Source of the DNA: Nectonema munidae
Lineage: Eukaryota; Nematomorpha; Nectonematoida; Nectonematidae
Direction: 5' to 3'
DNA: 64,000 nt
Assembly (NCBI GenBank): GCA_030549495.1
Contig: JAUIRK010001049.1
Location: 62,001-126,000, forward strand
The notes under the pieces are model-generated. The model saw only the letters and a program-made list of their open reading frames with translations. It searched no databases and was not told the origin of the DNA. Below, in pieces: positions 33,491 through 44,700 of the stretch; the stretch's first letter is position 1; each line of letters begins with the position of its first letter. The position numbers were made by a program, and so were the translations under genes.

Positions 33491-33831
33491 TGGCCTAAAA
33501 CTTTCTTTTTCATTTTTTATTTTAAATTAGCTCTAACATACCATATAATTCATATCATTTTTCACACTGTACACTTTTTTCGACGTATCAAAAAAATGTT
33601 TCCCATATCTCTCTTTCAGAAAATATGTGATCGTATATACTTTTCAAGAATAAGAAAATTTAAAAACAAAATGTTCAGTTCTTAAACCAATCAGGAAAAT
33701 GCTAGTTAGTAACGGAATATAAGGTCAAATTAAATGAATGTATATGTTCAAGTTATGCCGCTCAATTTTCAGATTTGGATTTTTAGCCTTTGAAAGATAA
33801 ATTTAGGAAAAATTTTCTCTGACAATTTATA
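33491..33831. other. AT-rich DNA after the candidate gene
   Basis: No clear polyadenylation arrangement and no gene recognised. Confidence 0.35.
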
Positions 33832-34330
33832 ATAGGGATGTATCAGATATCAGATATCCACAGATGCCGATTATTATCAAAATTTTTACTTTATCCATAA
33901 ATACGTCTTTATGTACATATATCAAAGATGCATCGGATGTGAAATTTTTTATATGCGCGGATGCAGACGCGCATGCGATATCAAATTTGACATCCTAGCG
34001 GAAGCGGATGTCAGAATTAATTTTTTTAGCAAATTCCGAAAAAAAAGTTTGCCGTATATAGAAAAAAAGAAAAATGTTTCAAAATGTCGGATGCAGATGT
34101 TATTTTGGATGTTGAAACTTAAATGCTCCGCGGATGAGGATGTAAAATTTTTGCGGATGTGAATATCCAATACATCTCGAACAAATATTGACATCTCCCT
34201 AAATTTTTAAAAAGTATAAATAATAGCAATTATGATATCCTCATGCGCTAAAAGAAATTAATTCTGACATTCGCTTCCCCTATGCTGTCAAATTTGATAT
34301 CGCATGCGCGTCTGCATCAGCGGATACAAA
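33832..34330. mobile_element. Foldback or hAT-like MITE remnants with 73-bp inverted arms
   Basis: The left arm at 33958-34030 (CGGATGCAGACGCGCATGCG, then ATATCAAATTTGACA..GTCAGAATTAATTT) is matched by its complement at 34247-34323 with few differences. Separately, TAGGGATGTATC at 33833 faces CATCTCCCTA at 34192, like the ends of a TAGGGATG-type hAT MITE. Many CGGATG motifs lie between them. Two overlapping insertions, or one insertion with a duplicated arm, are possible. Confidence 0.65.
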
Positions 34331-34471
34331 AAATTAAAGGAGATGGAAGAGAAGAAGAAGAAGAAGAATTTATCAGATAACACAAGAAATCGTATTTAGA
34401 ATAACATTTAATATTTGTTCTAAGTATACACAATTGAAAGAGTCGAATAAAATATAGTGTTAGCATCCTTA

Positions 34472-34610
34472 GGGGCGTGAGTATGGTTGGTTAGATGCTG
34501 GATTCGATAACTAAAGGTCTTGGGTTCGATCCTACAGCAAGCTTGCTTTCCTCATAGTTCGATACAAGAGGTGCAATTGTCCCTTTTCGATGAAAACACC
34601 CTACTGTACC
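34472..34610 (+). repeat. tRNA-derived SINE
   Basis: The head has GGGGCGTGAGTATGGTTGG and the B-box GGGTTCGATCC. The tail has CTCATAGTTCGATACAAGAG, then TTTTCGATGAAAACACCCTA. It is the same family as 19067 and 36375. Confidence 0.78.
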
Positions 34611-34837
34611 ATTACCTTATATTGGAAGAACTTAAAAAAGATTTTAAAGGAAAAATATATTTAGAATTCATTAAAACAAAAAGCAAAAAAATTACATTAT
34701 AATGCTGTAATTTCAAAAGGCCCTTGTTCTCTGCAAATAAGAAACTCTTCCTCGAAAGATGGAATGTCTTTGTTCTTTTCAATTGCGCTGCAGGTCGAGC
34801 TTCACCGCCTCCCTCCTCGCTTCACTGCTCCCTTTTC

Positions 34838-35181
34838 ATGCTGTCCAGAAGAAGAAGTGTGCGCGTTTTGGTAGGCCTCTTGTCAGGAATGTTGCTCAGA
34901 CTTTTGCTTCACCCTTTTTTTGGTCTACTTGGGCACAGAGGCCGCTCTCCACTCTACTCGCCTTCTTCCTTTTTCTCCGCTTCTCCGAATGATGCAGCCT
35001 TCCGAGTCGCCGTTCCGAAACAAGCCCTTGATGAAATCCTCAGACAGACTGAGGGCAGAGAGTGCGAATACGAATACTTCGACGACTACTTCCTGTACAG
35101 CGGCTACGAAAATGAGCCAAAAGTGGGCCTTTTCCTCTATGACAAGCACGAAATCTCAAAACTGGTGAACTACTCCATCAA
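34838..35181 (+). CDS. CSGALNACT1: Chondroitin N-acetylgalactosaminyltransferase-like protein, exon 1
   Basis: Family enzymes of the Golgi start or extend chondroitin chains by transferring GalNAc from UDP-GalNAc. This exon encodes a basic start (MLSRRRSVRVLVG) and a hydrophobic segment of about 20 residues (residues 10-31), the usual type II signal anchor, followed by a stem with EYEYFDDYFLYSGYENEPKV. I chose the ATG at 34838 because it begins the signal anchor; an in-frame TTG-led stretch upstream lacks such a feature. The donor is AA|GTGCAC in phase 2. Joining to exon 2 gives YSIKYVKAYQ. The gene symbol denotes the family; CSGALNACT1 and 2 cannot be told apart here. Confidence 0.75.
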
Positions 35182-35511
35182 GTGCACAAATTTGCTTTCA
35201 TTTCTTTTTTATATGCTAACCTAATATTTAAAATAGGGATGAAAAGGAAGAGAGATTAAATTCACGTTAAAAATACACATTTCGTCAAATAAATGAGAAA
35301 TACGTGAAATTAATCACGATAAAAAAGTGAATCTAGGCTTATTCATTGATAGTTAGTTTGTTGTTTAGTTTGTCAGCTACAAATTCTCATACCTAATATG
35401 ATTAACAAAATTTTTCAAGGTTAAATATTTGTCCGCCTAATTGCCCTTCGTTGAATTGTTATCACAAATAATTAATTAATTAAAAAGTAAAATTTGAATA
35501 AAAAAATTTAG

Positions 35512-35728
35512 ATACGTGAAAGCCTATCAAATATTTGACGAAAGTTGGAAGTTTCAAAAAGTGAGCAACGGGTACAGACACAATGAAAATGGCATACAAA
35601 ATAAAATCATCCTGGATTTGAGATTCAAAAAGGAGATCAAGGCCAACAGATTCATTTTCAAGACGCACCGATTCCAATACACTTCCAAAGTGGAGAACAT
35701 GAAATTGCTTTCTTTAAAACGATACGAG
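35512..35728 (+). CDS. CSGALNACT1: CSGALNACT-like gene, exon 2
   Basis: Follows acceptor ATTTAG. Encodes VKAYQIFDESWKFQKVSNGY, then a basic stretch with GIQNKIILDLRFKKEIK, and ends RYE at donor GTAAAT in phase 0. It corresponds to the stem/N-terminal part of the CHGN domain, where vertebrate members have a similar SWSF..SRGY region. The family match is moderate for this exon alone and strong in context. Confidence 0.75.
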
Positions 35729-36374
35729 GTAAATTTGGTGCATGAGATCTCTCTTCTCTAAATTTCACACTATTTCTAATTTCTCCATATTTTTTATCTG
35801 CTTCACTCGATTTTTTGGAAGTTTTGGAAGTTATCATTTTGATTTGTATACAAATATCTTTCATATGTTACTATATGTGTTTTATAGTAGCGGCAAGAGT
35901 TTTTTGTCATGAAAAATCAGTATCATTTTTATTTTATTAGTTACTCAATTCTTTTTATTTGAAAAATATTAGAAATACAGGCGCTCATTGTTTATTCCCT
36001 TAGTTATTTATGGCACATTTGTTAAGGATAAGAGAGTTAGGATAAGTTAAGGAGCTAGTTAGGCATATAGATGTTGAGTTATCTAGGAATATTTAGTTTA
36101 GTTTTTTTAGTTGGGGCGTTAGTTAAATGCATATCAAATTAATTAATCAGATTATGATTGGATTTATTTTGCTAGAAAAATAGTTTATAAGTTTAGGCTA
36201 ACAAAGATGAATGTCTTTTTTATTTTACAGAAAAATAATCCTGCAGTTGTCTTTCCCCGAGATGGACTTAGACTGCCCCTACTGTGTGTAAATCTTTTAT
36301 TTGGCGTCAATCAATTTGTTCCAGTTATAAGATGGTTTGACTTATCCTACTTTTACTGTATATTCACAAAAGGA

Positions 36375-36522
36375 CCGTAGAGTACCGTGGAGTGTTTTCA
36401 TCGAAAAGACACAGTTGCGCCGCTTATATCGAACTATGAGAAAGTAGGCTTGATGCGGGATCGAACCCAATACCTTGAGTTATCGAAACCCTGTATACCC
36501 AACCAACCTTACTCACACCCCT
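36375..36522 (-). repeat. tRNA-derived SINE in intron 2
   Basis: The minus strand carries GGGGTGTGAGTAAGGTTGG, the B-box GGGTTCGATCCCGC and the tail CTCATAGTTCGATATAAG, then CTTTTCGATGAAAACACTCC. It is the reverse-oriented relative of the SINE at 34472. Confidence 0.8.
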
Positions 36523-37191
36523 TACTTACAATAGTTTAAGTAAAATAATATTTAAAGCTTAAACATTGAACAAAATTTTTTACATTAAAAGACGAGCAAG
36601 CGACTTATTCAGAAGTTTAAAAAGTTGGGATATTCTTGAAGAATCCAAGCTGTTCGTTTGTGATTAGATCGTTATGTTCACTGTCTGAAATTATTGATTC
36701 AAGGAGTTTACCAAGCACATATGTTAAGCTTATTGGTCTGTAATTAGACGTAAGTTTTGGATCAGAACTTTTATTGAATTCATATCATCAAGCCACGTTT
36801 GAATAAATGTTGGGGTATCAGATAAGGAAAGTATATATATACCACTCTAGGGAATATACACTTCCATAGTTAAATTTACATGCTATCTTATTTTGCAATT
36901 TTTTGAACCTAAATAAATTTAACTTTTACTAGAATCATCATTATTTTTTTCCGTGAATGAGAATTACAAAACTATTTATGATGGAATTTTTTTTAGGGAA
37001 AAGTAAAATAAAAAATAGGGCTTTTTTCTAGGGCGAACTTGGTACTATTTTTTACGGACGTTGTCCGGGACCAGAGATCTTATAAAAGCGTCTGTGTTTG
37101 TCTTATTGCTTATAGCTTTTAGGTTTTGCAATAAGTAAAATTAATGATTTTAACAATGTGTGCACGTTTATCGAAACTTTTGTGTGTGTAG

Positions 37192-37532
37192 ATAACTGAT
37201 AGCAAGATTCACCTGATTTTGCCGGTGGCTGGAATAATACAGAGGTTCAAACAGTTTCTCTTCTCTACCTTTAAAAGCATCTGTGGATTGAATGTCGCTT
37301 TGCGCGTTGTTTTGTTCGTGGAAAGAACGTTGGATGAAGATGTTCTACAGATAAACATCCTGGTGCGAGACTTTCAAAAGGCAGACCCAGATTGCGAAAT
37401 CACCCTTCTCCCTGTAGAAGGATCTTTTTCACAGGGAGTGGCCTTTGATTACGCGAGCTCCGCTCTCACCAACGACTCATTGATGCTATTTTGCGATGCT
37501 GACATGCTCATTTCCGAAGACTTTGTACGAAG
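37192..37532 (+). CDS. CSGALNACT1: CSGALNACT-like gene, exon 3 (catalytic core, DxD)
   Basis: After acceptor GTGTAG the exon reads ITDSKIHLILPVAG, QRFKQFLFSTFKSICGL, LRVVLFVERTLDEDV, then EGSFSQGVAFDYASSALTND and SLMLFCDADMLISEDFVRR. This is the CHGN (beta-1,4-GalNAc transferase-like) fold: a nucleotide-binding start, the GxFSRGxGL-type loop (here GSFSQGVAF) and the metal-binding DxD as DAD at about residues 289-291 (vertebrate members have DVD). The donor AG|GTACTT leaves phase 2. Confidence 0.9.
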
Positions 37533-39149
37533 GTACTTCTTTTCCTTTTTCCATATGTGAACCTGAGAAAAAAATTTCTGCCTCTCATACTTAATTAGGA
37601 GCGATATTGTTGCTTTATAATTCATACGCATCCCAAAAATCAAATCGGAAAAGTATATTAAAATTAAACAAATAAAATTTTTTACAAAAATATTTAAATT
37701 TTGTTTAAAAGTCAAATTTAAAAATTGGACTAAACACAAATATAAATGATAATTTAAAAAATAGTGTAGTTAGTTATTCACTTCAACAATAGGTTAATTT
37801 CTGAAAAGTTAGAAACTCCTTTTTCAAAACAAGTAACCAAAAAGCAAAATTACATTTTTGTTTTCTCCATATCAGATCAAATTAAATACAAGCTGGTCAA
37901 TTTGCAAAATTCGCAAAACTGAAATATTAACCAGGAAACGTAATAGCCCGAAATATCGATGTCTGACCCTGCTTTGCGCAAATGTGTGAAAATAAGGAAA
38001 TAAGAAGCTCTTTTAAATTCAGCTTTCAAGTTCTAACAAAATGTAATATCAAACTTTCTAACATCCATGTTTATATGATTCATTAGTTTCGCTAACTATT
38101 TTATATTTATTAGTTTAGTTAGAAAGTTAAGTTTTAGTGAATTTTTTCATAAGCTAATAACATAATTTTTAAATTATTTTTGCTAAATCTTTTTAACATA
38201 TAAAAATTCAATAGTGAAATTATGGGCTTTAATAGCAATGCCATAAATCTTTGCTACACTCTGTTTTCTCATTTGATATATGCATGTTAAATATCCAGTT
38301 AAATATATATGTTAAATATATTAGTGGGCTTAGAGGTTATTTTGGTGTCGGCCCTTTGGGCGCGAAATATTTTGGCGCTAAATTTTTCACCATGCCTATT
38401 TTTGATTATTCAAATAGGATCCACGCGCTTTTAAAATCATACATTACAATATTAAAAAAGTGAATGGTACCCGATTCCATAAGGCCACTAATTTTACCAT
38501 TTAAAACACATTGGTAACCCAAACAACACACGCCACTTCATACGCGGAATGTATGAAATGCTACATTCCGATTACAAATCAGACAAATTCATTTTGATCA
38601 TACATTATATAAATAAAAGTGACATTATTCTCAATTCACAAAATGAAATATATGTATAAATAGCATCATGGAGTATAAGCCAAACACCGAATTTATAAAA
38701 CCAATTAAGTATAAAGAATGGGGAATTTCAAAAAATTTAAGTTAAAAATGTCATTTTTTTAATTAATTTGAGGATTAATTAGTTACATTCTGCGCAACAG
38801 CTTTCGAATAGAGTACATAAACATGCAATAATATTTTACCTTAAAACAATAACTACTATAATGATAAATGCCCTTTCTTTGAAAAAAGTATAAATGCGCT
38901 ATGGAAGTTGGGTATTATATAATAGTGAAAGTAATTTTTTTAAATTACAATTTCAGCCCCAAAAAGTTCCACGTCCAAATGCCGCTCCAAACGGCTGCTT
39001 CAAAAAGTCACATTCCTTTAATCAGAACTTCAAAGGAGCGTCGAAATTAATAACAACTACAAATTAGTTAATTTATTAATTAGATATTTTGTTAGTTACT
39101 TAAATCGAATTACATGGTGTGACTGGTCAGTTTAATAGGCGGGCAAGTT

Positions 39150-39265
39150 GATTGGCTTCGGCTTCAAGCCATATCAGTTCCACTTTGTGTGACAACCCAT
39201 GAGGTTTGAACTGGCGTCTAGCGGCTGTGCATGAGCATCAACTAGCTAGCCGTCAACGGTGTGTT
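39150..39265 (-). repeat. Possible tRNA-derived SINE
   Basis: The minus strand has an A-box-like TAGCTAGTTGATG and the B-box-like AGTTCAAACCTC about 35 bases on. It belongs to a different family from the other SINEs. Confidence 0.45.
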
Positions 39266-39402
39266 TTGATTATCTTTATCAACTTATAAGATGATGATCG
39301 AATACAAGAGAACTTACTATTTCTAGTTATAACTAGCTTCTACGCATAATTAAGTATACATTGATATACTCAAAAATAACGGATTGGCGTTTGCATCCTG
39401 TC

Positions 39403-39417
39403 TAAATCCGCCACTGT
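39403..39417 (-). repeat. Solo hAT-like terminal repeat
   Basis: The complement reads CAGTGGCGGATTTAG, resembling the end at 11486-11500. No partner was found nearby. Confidence 0.5.
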
Positions 39418-39902
39418 CCTAGACACATGGTGTGTTGAAAAAATTTAAGAGCACATCATAGATATAAACTCCTATACAATTAATAAATCAATAATTTCGA
39501 ATAATTTCTAACACTTTTGATTGATTTGCTGGCCTAATTTTTTTTCTGCGAGGTTGAGAACTAAATATAATTCCTTCTTTCATTCTCCCTCCTAAAACAG
39601 CATAGCAACGGCGACTTTAAATTTTCGCTGGAAAATTCCGCACCCATTATTTTTAGCTAATTTTGAAACAAAGTTTTGCTATCTCAGGTGTATGAATCAG
39701 AGAAATGGTCATTTTACCAGAGTTGTAAAGTGAGAATGAGAATCTTGTGAAAGCCAGGAGTCGAAGACAAGAGAAATCAATAACTAAGATAAGAATAGGA
39801 AAGAAGTAAGATGTTTTTCCATGGATATGAGTTTTGGCGCGTTTAAGTTACGTAGTTTATCTAGGAATCTGGTTAATCTTAATTCAATTTTTTAAGATGT
39901 AG

Positions 39903-40021
39903 AGAAAACACGAAAATGAACAAACAAGTTTACTATCCCATGGTTTTTTCGAGATTTAATCCAGACATGATTGAATCAACAGAGCCAAAAGTGGACCACG
40001 AAGAAATAAGTATATACACAG
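39903..40021 (+). CDS. CSGALNACT1: CSGALNACT-like gene, exon 4
   Basis: After acceptor GATGTAG the split codon completes R, then ENTKMNKQVYYPMVFSRFNP, then DMIESTEPKVDHEEISIYTG. It corresponds to the RxNT...KVFYPVxFSxYNP segment directly after the DxD in the family. The donor G|GTAAGC leaves phase 1. Confidence 0.88.
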
Positions 40022-40767
40022 GTAAGCATCTTTCATGCGATTCTCGTCTTAAACTCCATTCATTTATTTTCTCAATTCGTATTGAGAAGAATGTAACGTT
40101 TTAATTTTCGGTATTCAAAGAAAAGAAAAGTTGGAATTGAATATAATTAAAATAATTTAGTTGCAATTTGTTCATTAATACCTTTTTGTATGTAAAATGT
40201 TAAATTGGCTAAATATTTTATCAGTCAGTTCTTATAGCAAATGAAATAATCAAACCGGATACACAGCATATATTTGAGATTTTTAAAATATGCCTACTTA
40301 ATTAGCAGAATTTGTGTTTATTATAAGGAAAAATTTATTTTCACAGAAATCCAGCCATCTCAATTCATACTTGGACATAAGCTCAAACTCGAAAAAAGTC
40401 AGTAAGATAGACAGTTATAGTTTGTCAGTTAATCACATTTACATTTTAATTAGTTGTTCATTAATAAAGTTAGCAGATAATGAAAACGACAGACAACTTA
40501 TCGAGAGGATCAGTTTTTTTCATTTTTTTTATAATTTCTTGCCATGTTGAACTTATCCCATAAACTGCTAACGCATCCTCACGTTGTTTTGATAGAATTT
40601 CCCAAATCCTACACTACTGGTTTGGTTTGTATCCTTGAGCGGCATTTCAGGCCTTGATACGGACTTTCAAGCTCATTTTCACCTCGCTTTTGTTAACACT
40701 GGTTTTCCTTTATACCACTTTTCTACTTTACTTTGTAACAATGATTTTGTTGATTGTTTCAAAATAG
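40022..40767 (+). other. CSGALNACT-like intron 4
   Basis: Intron between exons 4 and 5. A stretch from 40635 is open in the same frame as exon 5, but only the part after the AG at 40766-40767 resembles the family. Confidence 0.45.
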
Positions 40768-40847
40768 TACTTGCTAAGTCCAAGATTGAAATAAAGATTG
40801 CTAAAGATTCCAATGAATTTGCTCTTGGGTTAATTTGTACTTATCAT
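40768..40847 (+). CDS. CSGALNACT1: CSGALNACT-like gene, probable exon 5 (last one before the gap)
   Basis: Acceptor AAAATAG. In the frame dictated by exon 4 it reads VLAKSKIEIKIAKDSNEFAL, then GLICTYH. The segment KDSNEFALGLICTY aligns with family KxxGFWRDFGFGMTCQY, lacking about three residues (FWR), and the shared Gly, Cys and Tyr sit in register. The proposed donor is CAT|GTTTAA, eight bases before the N run. With this exon the five exons sum to 1101 bases, 367 codons with no shift. The final 120 or so residues expected in the family, including the WGxEDxxL motif, are absent from the window. Confidence 0.55.
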
Positions 40848-40855
40848 GTTTAAGA

Positions 40856-40955
40856 NNNNNNNNNNNNNNNNNNNNNNNNNNNNNNNNNNNNNNNNNNNNN
40901 NNNNNNNNNNNNNNNNNNNNNNNNNNNNNNNNNNNNNNNNNNNNNNNNNNNNNNN
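40856..40955. other. Assembly gap, 100 Ns
   Basis: Exactly 100 unknown bases, the conventional length for a gap of unknown size. Unique gene sequence lies to the left. To the right is duplicated sequence that starts mid-element (first base equals 9179). Confidence 0.99.
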
Positions 40956-42022
40956 ACAGTGTCATAAGCTGTTTAAGTTTGGATAAATTGGCAAGTATTA
41001 CAACAGATGGGACCTTGCACTCCACAGGTAAGCATTCTGGGCTTGTGATACATGCAGGGAATTCAATAAGAGGACACGGACTGAAACACAGGCACTTCGA
41101 AGTTTCTTCGAAGATATGAAGGCTGATTTTGAGGTGCCTTACCACTGCGCTGGTTACGCATGGCAAGAGTAGTAAAAGAATGTGGGAGATCAAAACAGAG
41201 ATTGTCATGTTATTCAATATGGAAAATATTTCTTCTGACTTTTCAAAGGAAATGGAGAGTGAGAAATAGGTATGTGATTTTGCATTTGCTCTTGACATAT
41301 TGCAAAAGATAAATGAACTAAAAACAAAACTACAAGGTAAAGGTGTATTGTCATGAAATATACCGAAAAATGAAAACTTTCAAAATAAAGCTTGAACTTC
41401 TTGCCATAGCAGTTGAAGGAGCAAAACTTTGTTTATTTTTCACTTTTGAAAACACAAGCTGACGTCAAACACAAATTGTCAGAGAAGTACAGTTTCTCTG
41501 CTGTTGGCCCCCTTACATGAGAAATTTATGAGACCATTTGTAGATTCAAAGCAAAGCGTTTTTACGATTTCTTTGTCAATAAAATTTTTAATATCATTCT
41601 ATAATAAAATTTATTAGAATCTTTTTTATCCTTCATAATAGAACTTCATAATTGACACAAAATAACAAAATCAAAGCAAGGGAGGACCAGTTCAATTTAC
41701 CTAGCTCACCTTTTGCCTGTGATATTGAAACAACAGATGAAGAACTGCAGTTGGAACTGATTGATTTTGCGTGCTGATAACTCTTTGAAGAAAATGAGTG
41801 AAAACAAATTATGCATCTCTCAACTCAGAAAATTTAAAACCTCAACAATTTTTTTGTGATACTTGCAAACAAACTTTCTCAATAATGAAAATCAACAAAT
41901 CAAACAGACTCAAATCTCCACTCTCTTTTAAGAATGAGCACAACCAACTCCACCTCTAATTTTGACAAGTTGGTTATTGATTTTGACCCAATGCACAAAT
42001 CTCATTAACACTTCTGATGCAG
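40956..42022 (+). pseudogene. Copy 2: hAT (GTF2IRD2-like) transposase relic, 5' cut by the gap
   Basis: Counterpart of 9179-10250 (SVISCLSLDKLASITTDG onwards). The 5' third, with the zinc-finger tail, is missing because of the N run. Extra single-base indels relative to copy 1 occur throughout. Confidence 0.88.
41555..41671. mobile_element. Copy 2: 117-bp inserted repeat
   Basis: Counterpart of 9782-9898, with the same CAAAGCAA flanks. Confidence 0.72.
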
Positions 42023-42114
42023 GTGAGTTATTTGTTTTTCAAATAAATAATTGCAATCAATATTTTGTCTAATCCTAAAATCTTCATTTCTTTGGCGACT
42101 TCAAATAAAAGCTC

Positions 42115-42783
42115 TTATTTTGGCATAATTAAACTAGTGCGGCCCTCGAACAAAATCAACTTCTGAATGTGCTCCTCGGAATGGAATTTTGGAGGGGAAT
42201 TTATAGGAGTGGAGGTAGAATTTACATGCATTCCTTGACAATACTTCCTCCATTGGTTCTTAATATCTTCACCTTTTTCCAAGATCACTCCTTTTCTCAC
42301 TCTTAATAAGATAATTGTTCTGTGAATGCATGCTTTCTTTCACTATTCTTTAAGATATTTGATACCTCAGTTTTTCCGAGAGTTACCTTTAAGTCTTGAT
42401 ACAGTTTAGATTGGGTGTTGAACTTCGACTTCTTCTTGCTTTCTTTATATTTTTCGGTTTTTTTCACAATATCGCGCATACAATTCTTTTTTTTAATTTG
42501 ATCGCTTCTTGTACCTTTGCTCCTCACGAAAAAATGTTCTTTCCTCTGCTTCCAAACGTTTAAATTTGTTTTTTCCAAAACTTAATGCAATATTTTTTAT
42601 TGCTTTGGATAAATTTTTTCCAACAACTGTTAACGATACACTATGAACAATTATCATGTAAATTTACTTCTTTCTCTAAGAACTCTTTACGGTACTCAAT
42701 CTTCCGTTCTTTTAGCTTCCAATACTTTATGATAGGACTTTTTACTTATTTGCAAGTAATTCCTCATTTTCAAATAAAAAACA
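42115..42783 (-). pseudogene. Copy 2: LINE linker relic
   Basis: Counterpart of 10360-11010. Indels here keep a longer basic frame open (LNVWKQRKEHFFVRSKGTRS onwards, from about 42578). Confidence 0.75.
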
Positions 42784-43219
42784 ATCAAAACTGGACTATG
42801 TTGTCTGACATTTTCTTATCCAATTATTTTACAACCTTTCACCAAGTTTACAATTAGTCAAGTTTACTAAACTAGAACTCAAATTTGAAGCATATAAATT
42901 TAAGCTTTACCAAAATATTTAAAACAAAAAGAAGAATGAGAGCATTAAAACGATCCTCATTCATTGAACTGCGAAGTGAATTGATGTGGCAAAACTTGAT
43001 GTGTTTAATTAATAAATTTACAAAAAAAAATTTGGATAATATAAAAGTAATAAGTGTCACACTTAACTACGATTGAAACATAAAAAACTTTTTAGAGCTT
43101 CTCACTTTAGAGAAAAGATTGAATCTAAAAAACGAGTTGCAGAAGGCATCATAAAATGTGAGTTCTACGAAAAGAATTAGATCAAGAAAAATTTTCAAGC
43201 AATTGGTAATGCAATTTTA

Positions 43220-43270
43220 GGGGGGGGGGGCGTACGCTGTATCCGCCCCCCCCCCCTAAATCCGCCAGTG
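43220..43270. repeat. Copy 2: poly-G/poly-C hairpin
   Basis: Counterpart of 11440-11500 with 11 Gs and 11 Cs instead of 15 and 17. Confidence 0.7.
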
Positions 43271-43990
43271 ATTATGAAGCTCTTTTGAACCATAGGGTGT
43301 TTATTAAGCCGTCAAGAGCTGTAAATATTCAAAATCTGACCCGTGAGTGATTTAACTTTGGCACCCCTGACCTTGAGTATTATTAATTTTAAAACATTTT
43401 ATATCTATACGATAAGAATTTTCCATTTATAAGTAGTGTATAGGAAGAAGAGTTGGCAAAAAATTATGGTTCATAATGAGCTATTCGGGTGTTGCCAAAT
43501 CAATGTATGAAAAATAATTTTTTTCAATGTGTTTTTAGACTCTTTTTCGTCTAGTCTAACACTCCTAAAATGATTTTTAAGTATGCTTTTGAAAGCAAGT
43601 TATTTTTCAAGACTAATCTCGATGTGATTTGACACTGTTTGGAAAATGGCACAAGCGAAAATATATAGAATTTACAAGTTAATACATTTTCACCAAACAA
43701 GGAATTATTGTCTTCTGCACTGTCCTCTGGATGATCATACTTTTCAAGAGGATCTTCAACAACTTTTCCATCCTCATCTAAAAGTTTTGCGAGTTATATA
43801 GCTAAGACAAATGCAGGAGCGTTCGCAAAGGTGGGGGCAAAAGCCTGCATAAAAACAAAGGCAAAGAGTGGTGTATGTGTTTTTCCGCTATTTTTAAAGC
43901 TTTTAACCAAAGTCTCAAGAAATTAAAATCCAATGATGGAAAGGAAACCAAACGACTAGTCTTCAAAATTCTGGTCACCAAAGGGCAAAT

Positions 43991-44106
43991 GCGTTTTTAC
44001 GATTTCTTTGTCAATAAAATTTTAAATATCATTCTATAATAAAATTTATTAGAATCTTTTTTATCCTTCATAATAGAACTTCATAATTTACACAAAATAA
44101 CAAAAT
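43991..44106. repeat. Copy 2: second 116-bp dispersed repeat
   Basis: Counterpart of 12222-12337. Confidence 0.85.
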
Positions 44107-44700
44107 TTTTTGTTTTTATTTCAAAGTAATATTAAAAATTTAGCAACGCTCCATCTCGACCAATCAGGAGATAGAAGACAACTATCGTTAATAAGCTTGC
44201 AATCGTCGTTAATTTTTTTGCAAAGGATGAAAGAACAGATCATTATTAATTAAAATTAATTTAAAATTGAATTGTTGTAACGTAAAAGAAGTGCTCTCAA
44301 CCATATCGCCTTTTAGCTCTAATCTTTTGTCACTTAAAACATATTAGTGAAATTAAAAGTTTGAATAAGTTATTTTTATGGACATTAAAGGTATGCCCAA
44401 ATTGGTATTGTAAGTGAAACTTAAAATAAATAAATAGACTAGAAAACACGCAAGTAACGAGCTTCGATTTTCATCGAACTTTAGTTTATTTTTTCGTAAG
44501 TAATTTGGATTCGTAACGTACAGTGTGCCACCACTATCCCATGATCGGACATTTTGCTACGGACACTTTGGCTAACGGACGCGACGGACATTTTTTTAAT
44601 TTGACAACTGAATTAAATTTTGATCAATTTTAACTAAATTTTATAATTCAAACTTTTTCATTTTTTCCCTAAAATAGGGACGTATAAAGGGGGATGGCAA

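Larger units (their letters stand above)
35182..37191 (+). other. CSGALNACT-like introns 1 and 2
   Basis: Intron 1 spans 35182-35511 and intron 2 spans 35729-37191; exon 2 lies between. Intron 2 carries a SINE (36375-36522). Otherwise AT-rich with no recognised gene. Confidence 0.6.
37533..39902 (+). other. CSGALNACT-like intron 3
   Basis: A 2.4-kb AT-rich intron. It holds a GC-rich patch with GGGCGCGAAATATTTTGGCGC-like repeats (about 38350-38385), a possible SINE (39150-39265) and a transposon-like end (39403-39417). Confidence 0.6.

Noticed and set aside
34472-34545. A functional tRNA gene
   Set aside because: A and B boxes are present, but acceptor and anticodon stems do not form and the sequence belongs to a repeated SINE family.
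34925-35149. Minus-strand and other-frame open stretches over glycosyltransferase exon 1
   Set aside because: They overlap a spliced, family-supported exon and have no recognised domain.
40635-40767. Extension of glycosyltransferase exon 5 to the left
   Set aside because: The frame is open, but the encoded SGISGLDTDFQAHF.. does not resemble the family and exon 4 phase fits the acceptor at 40767.
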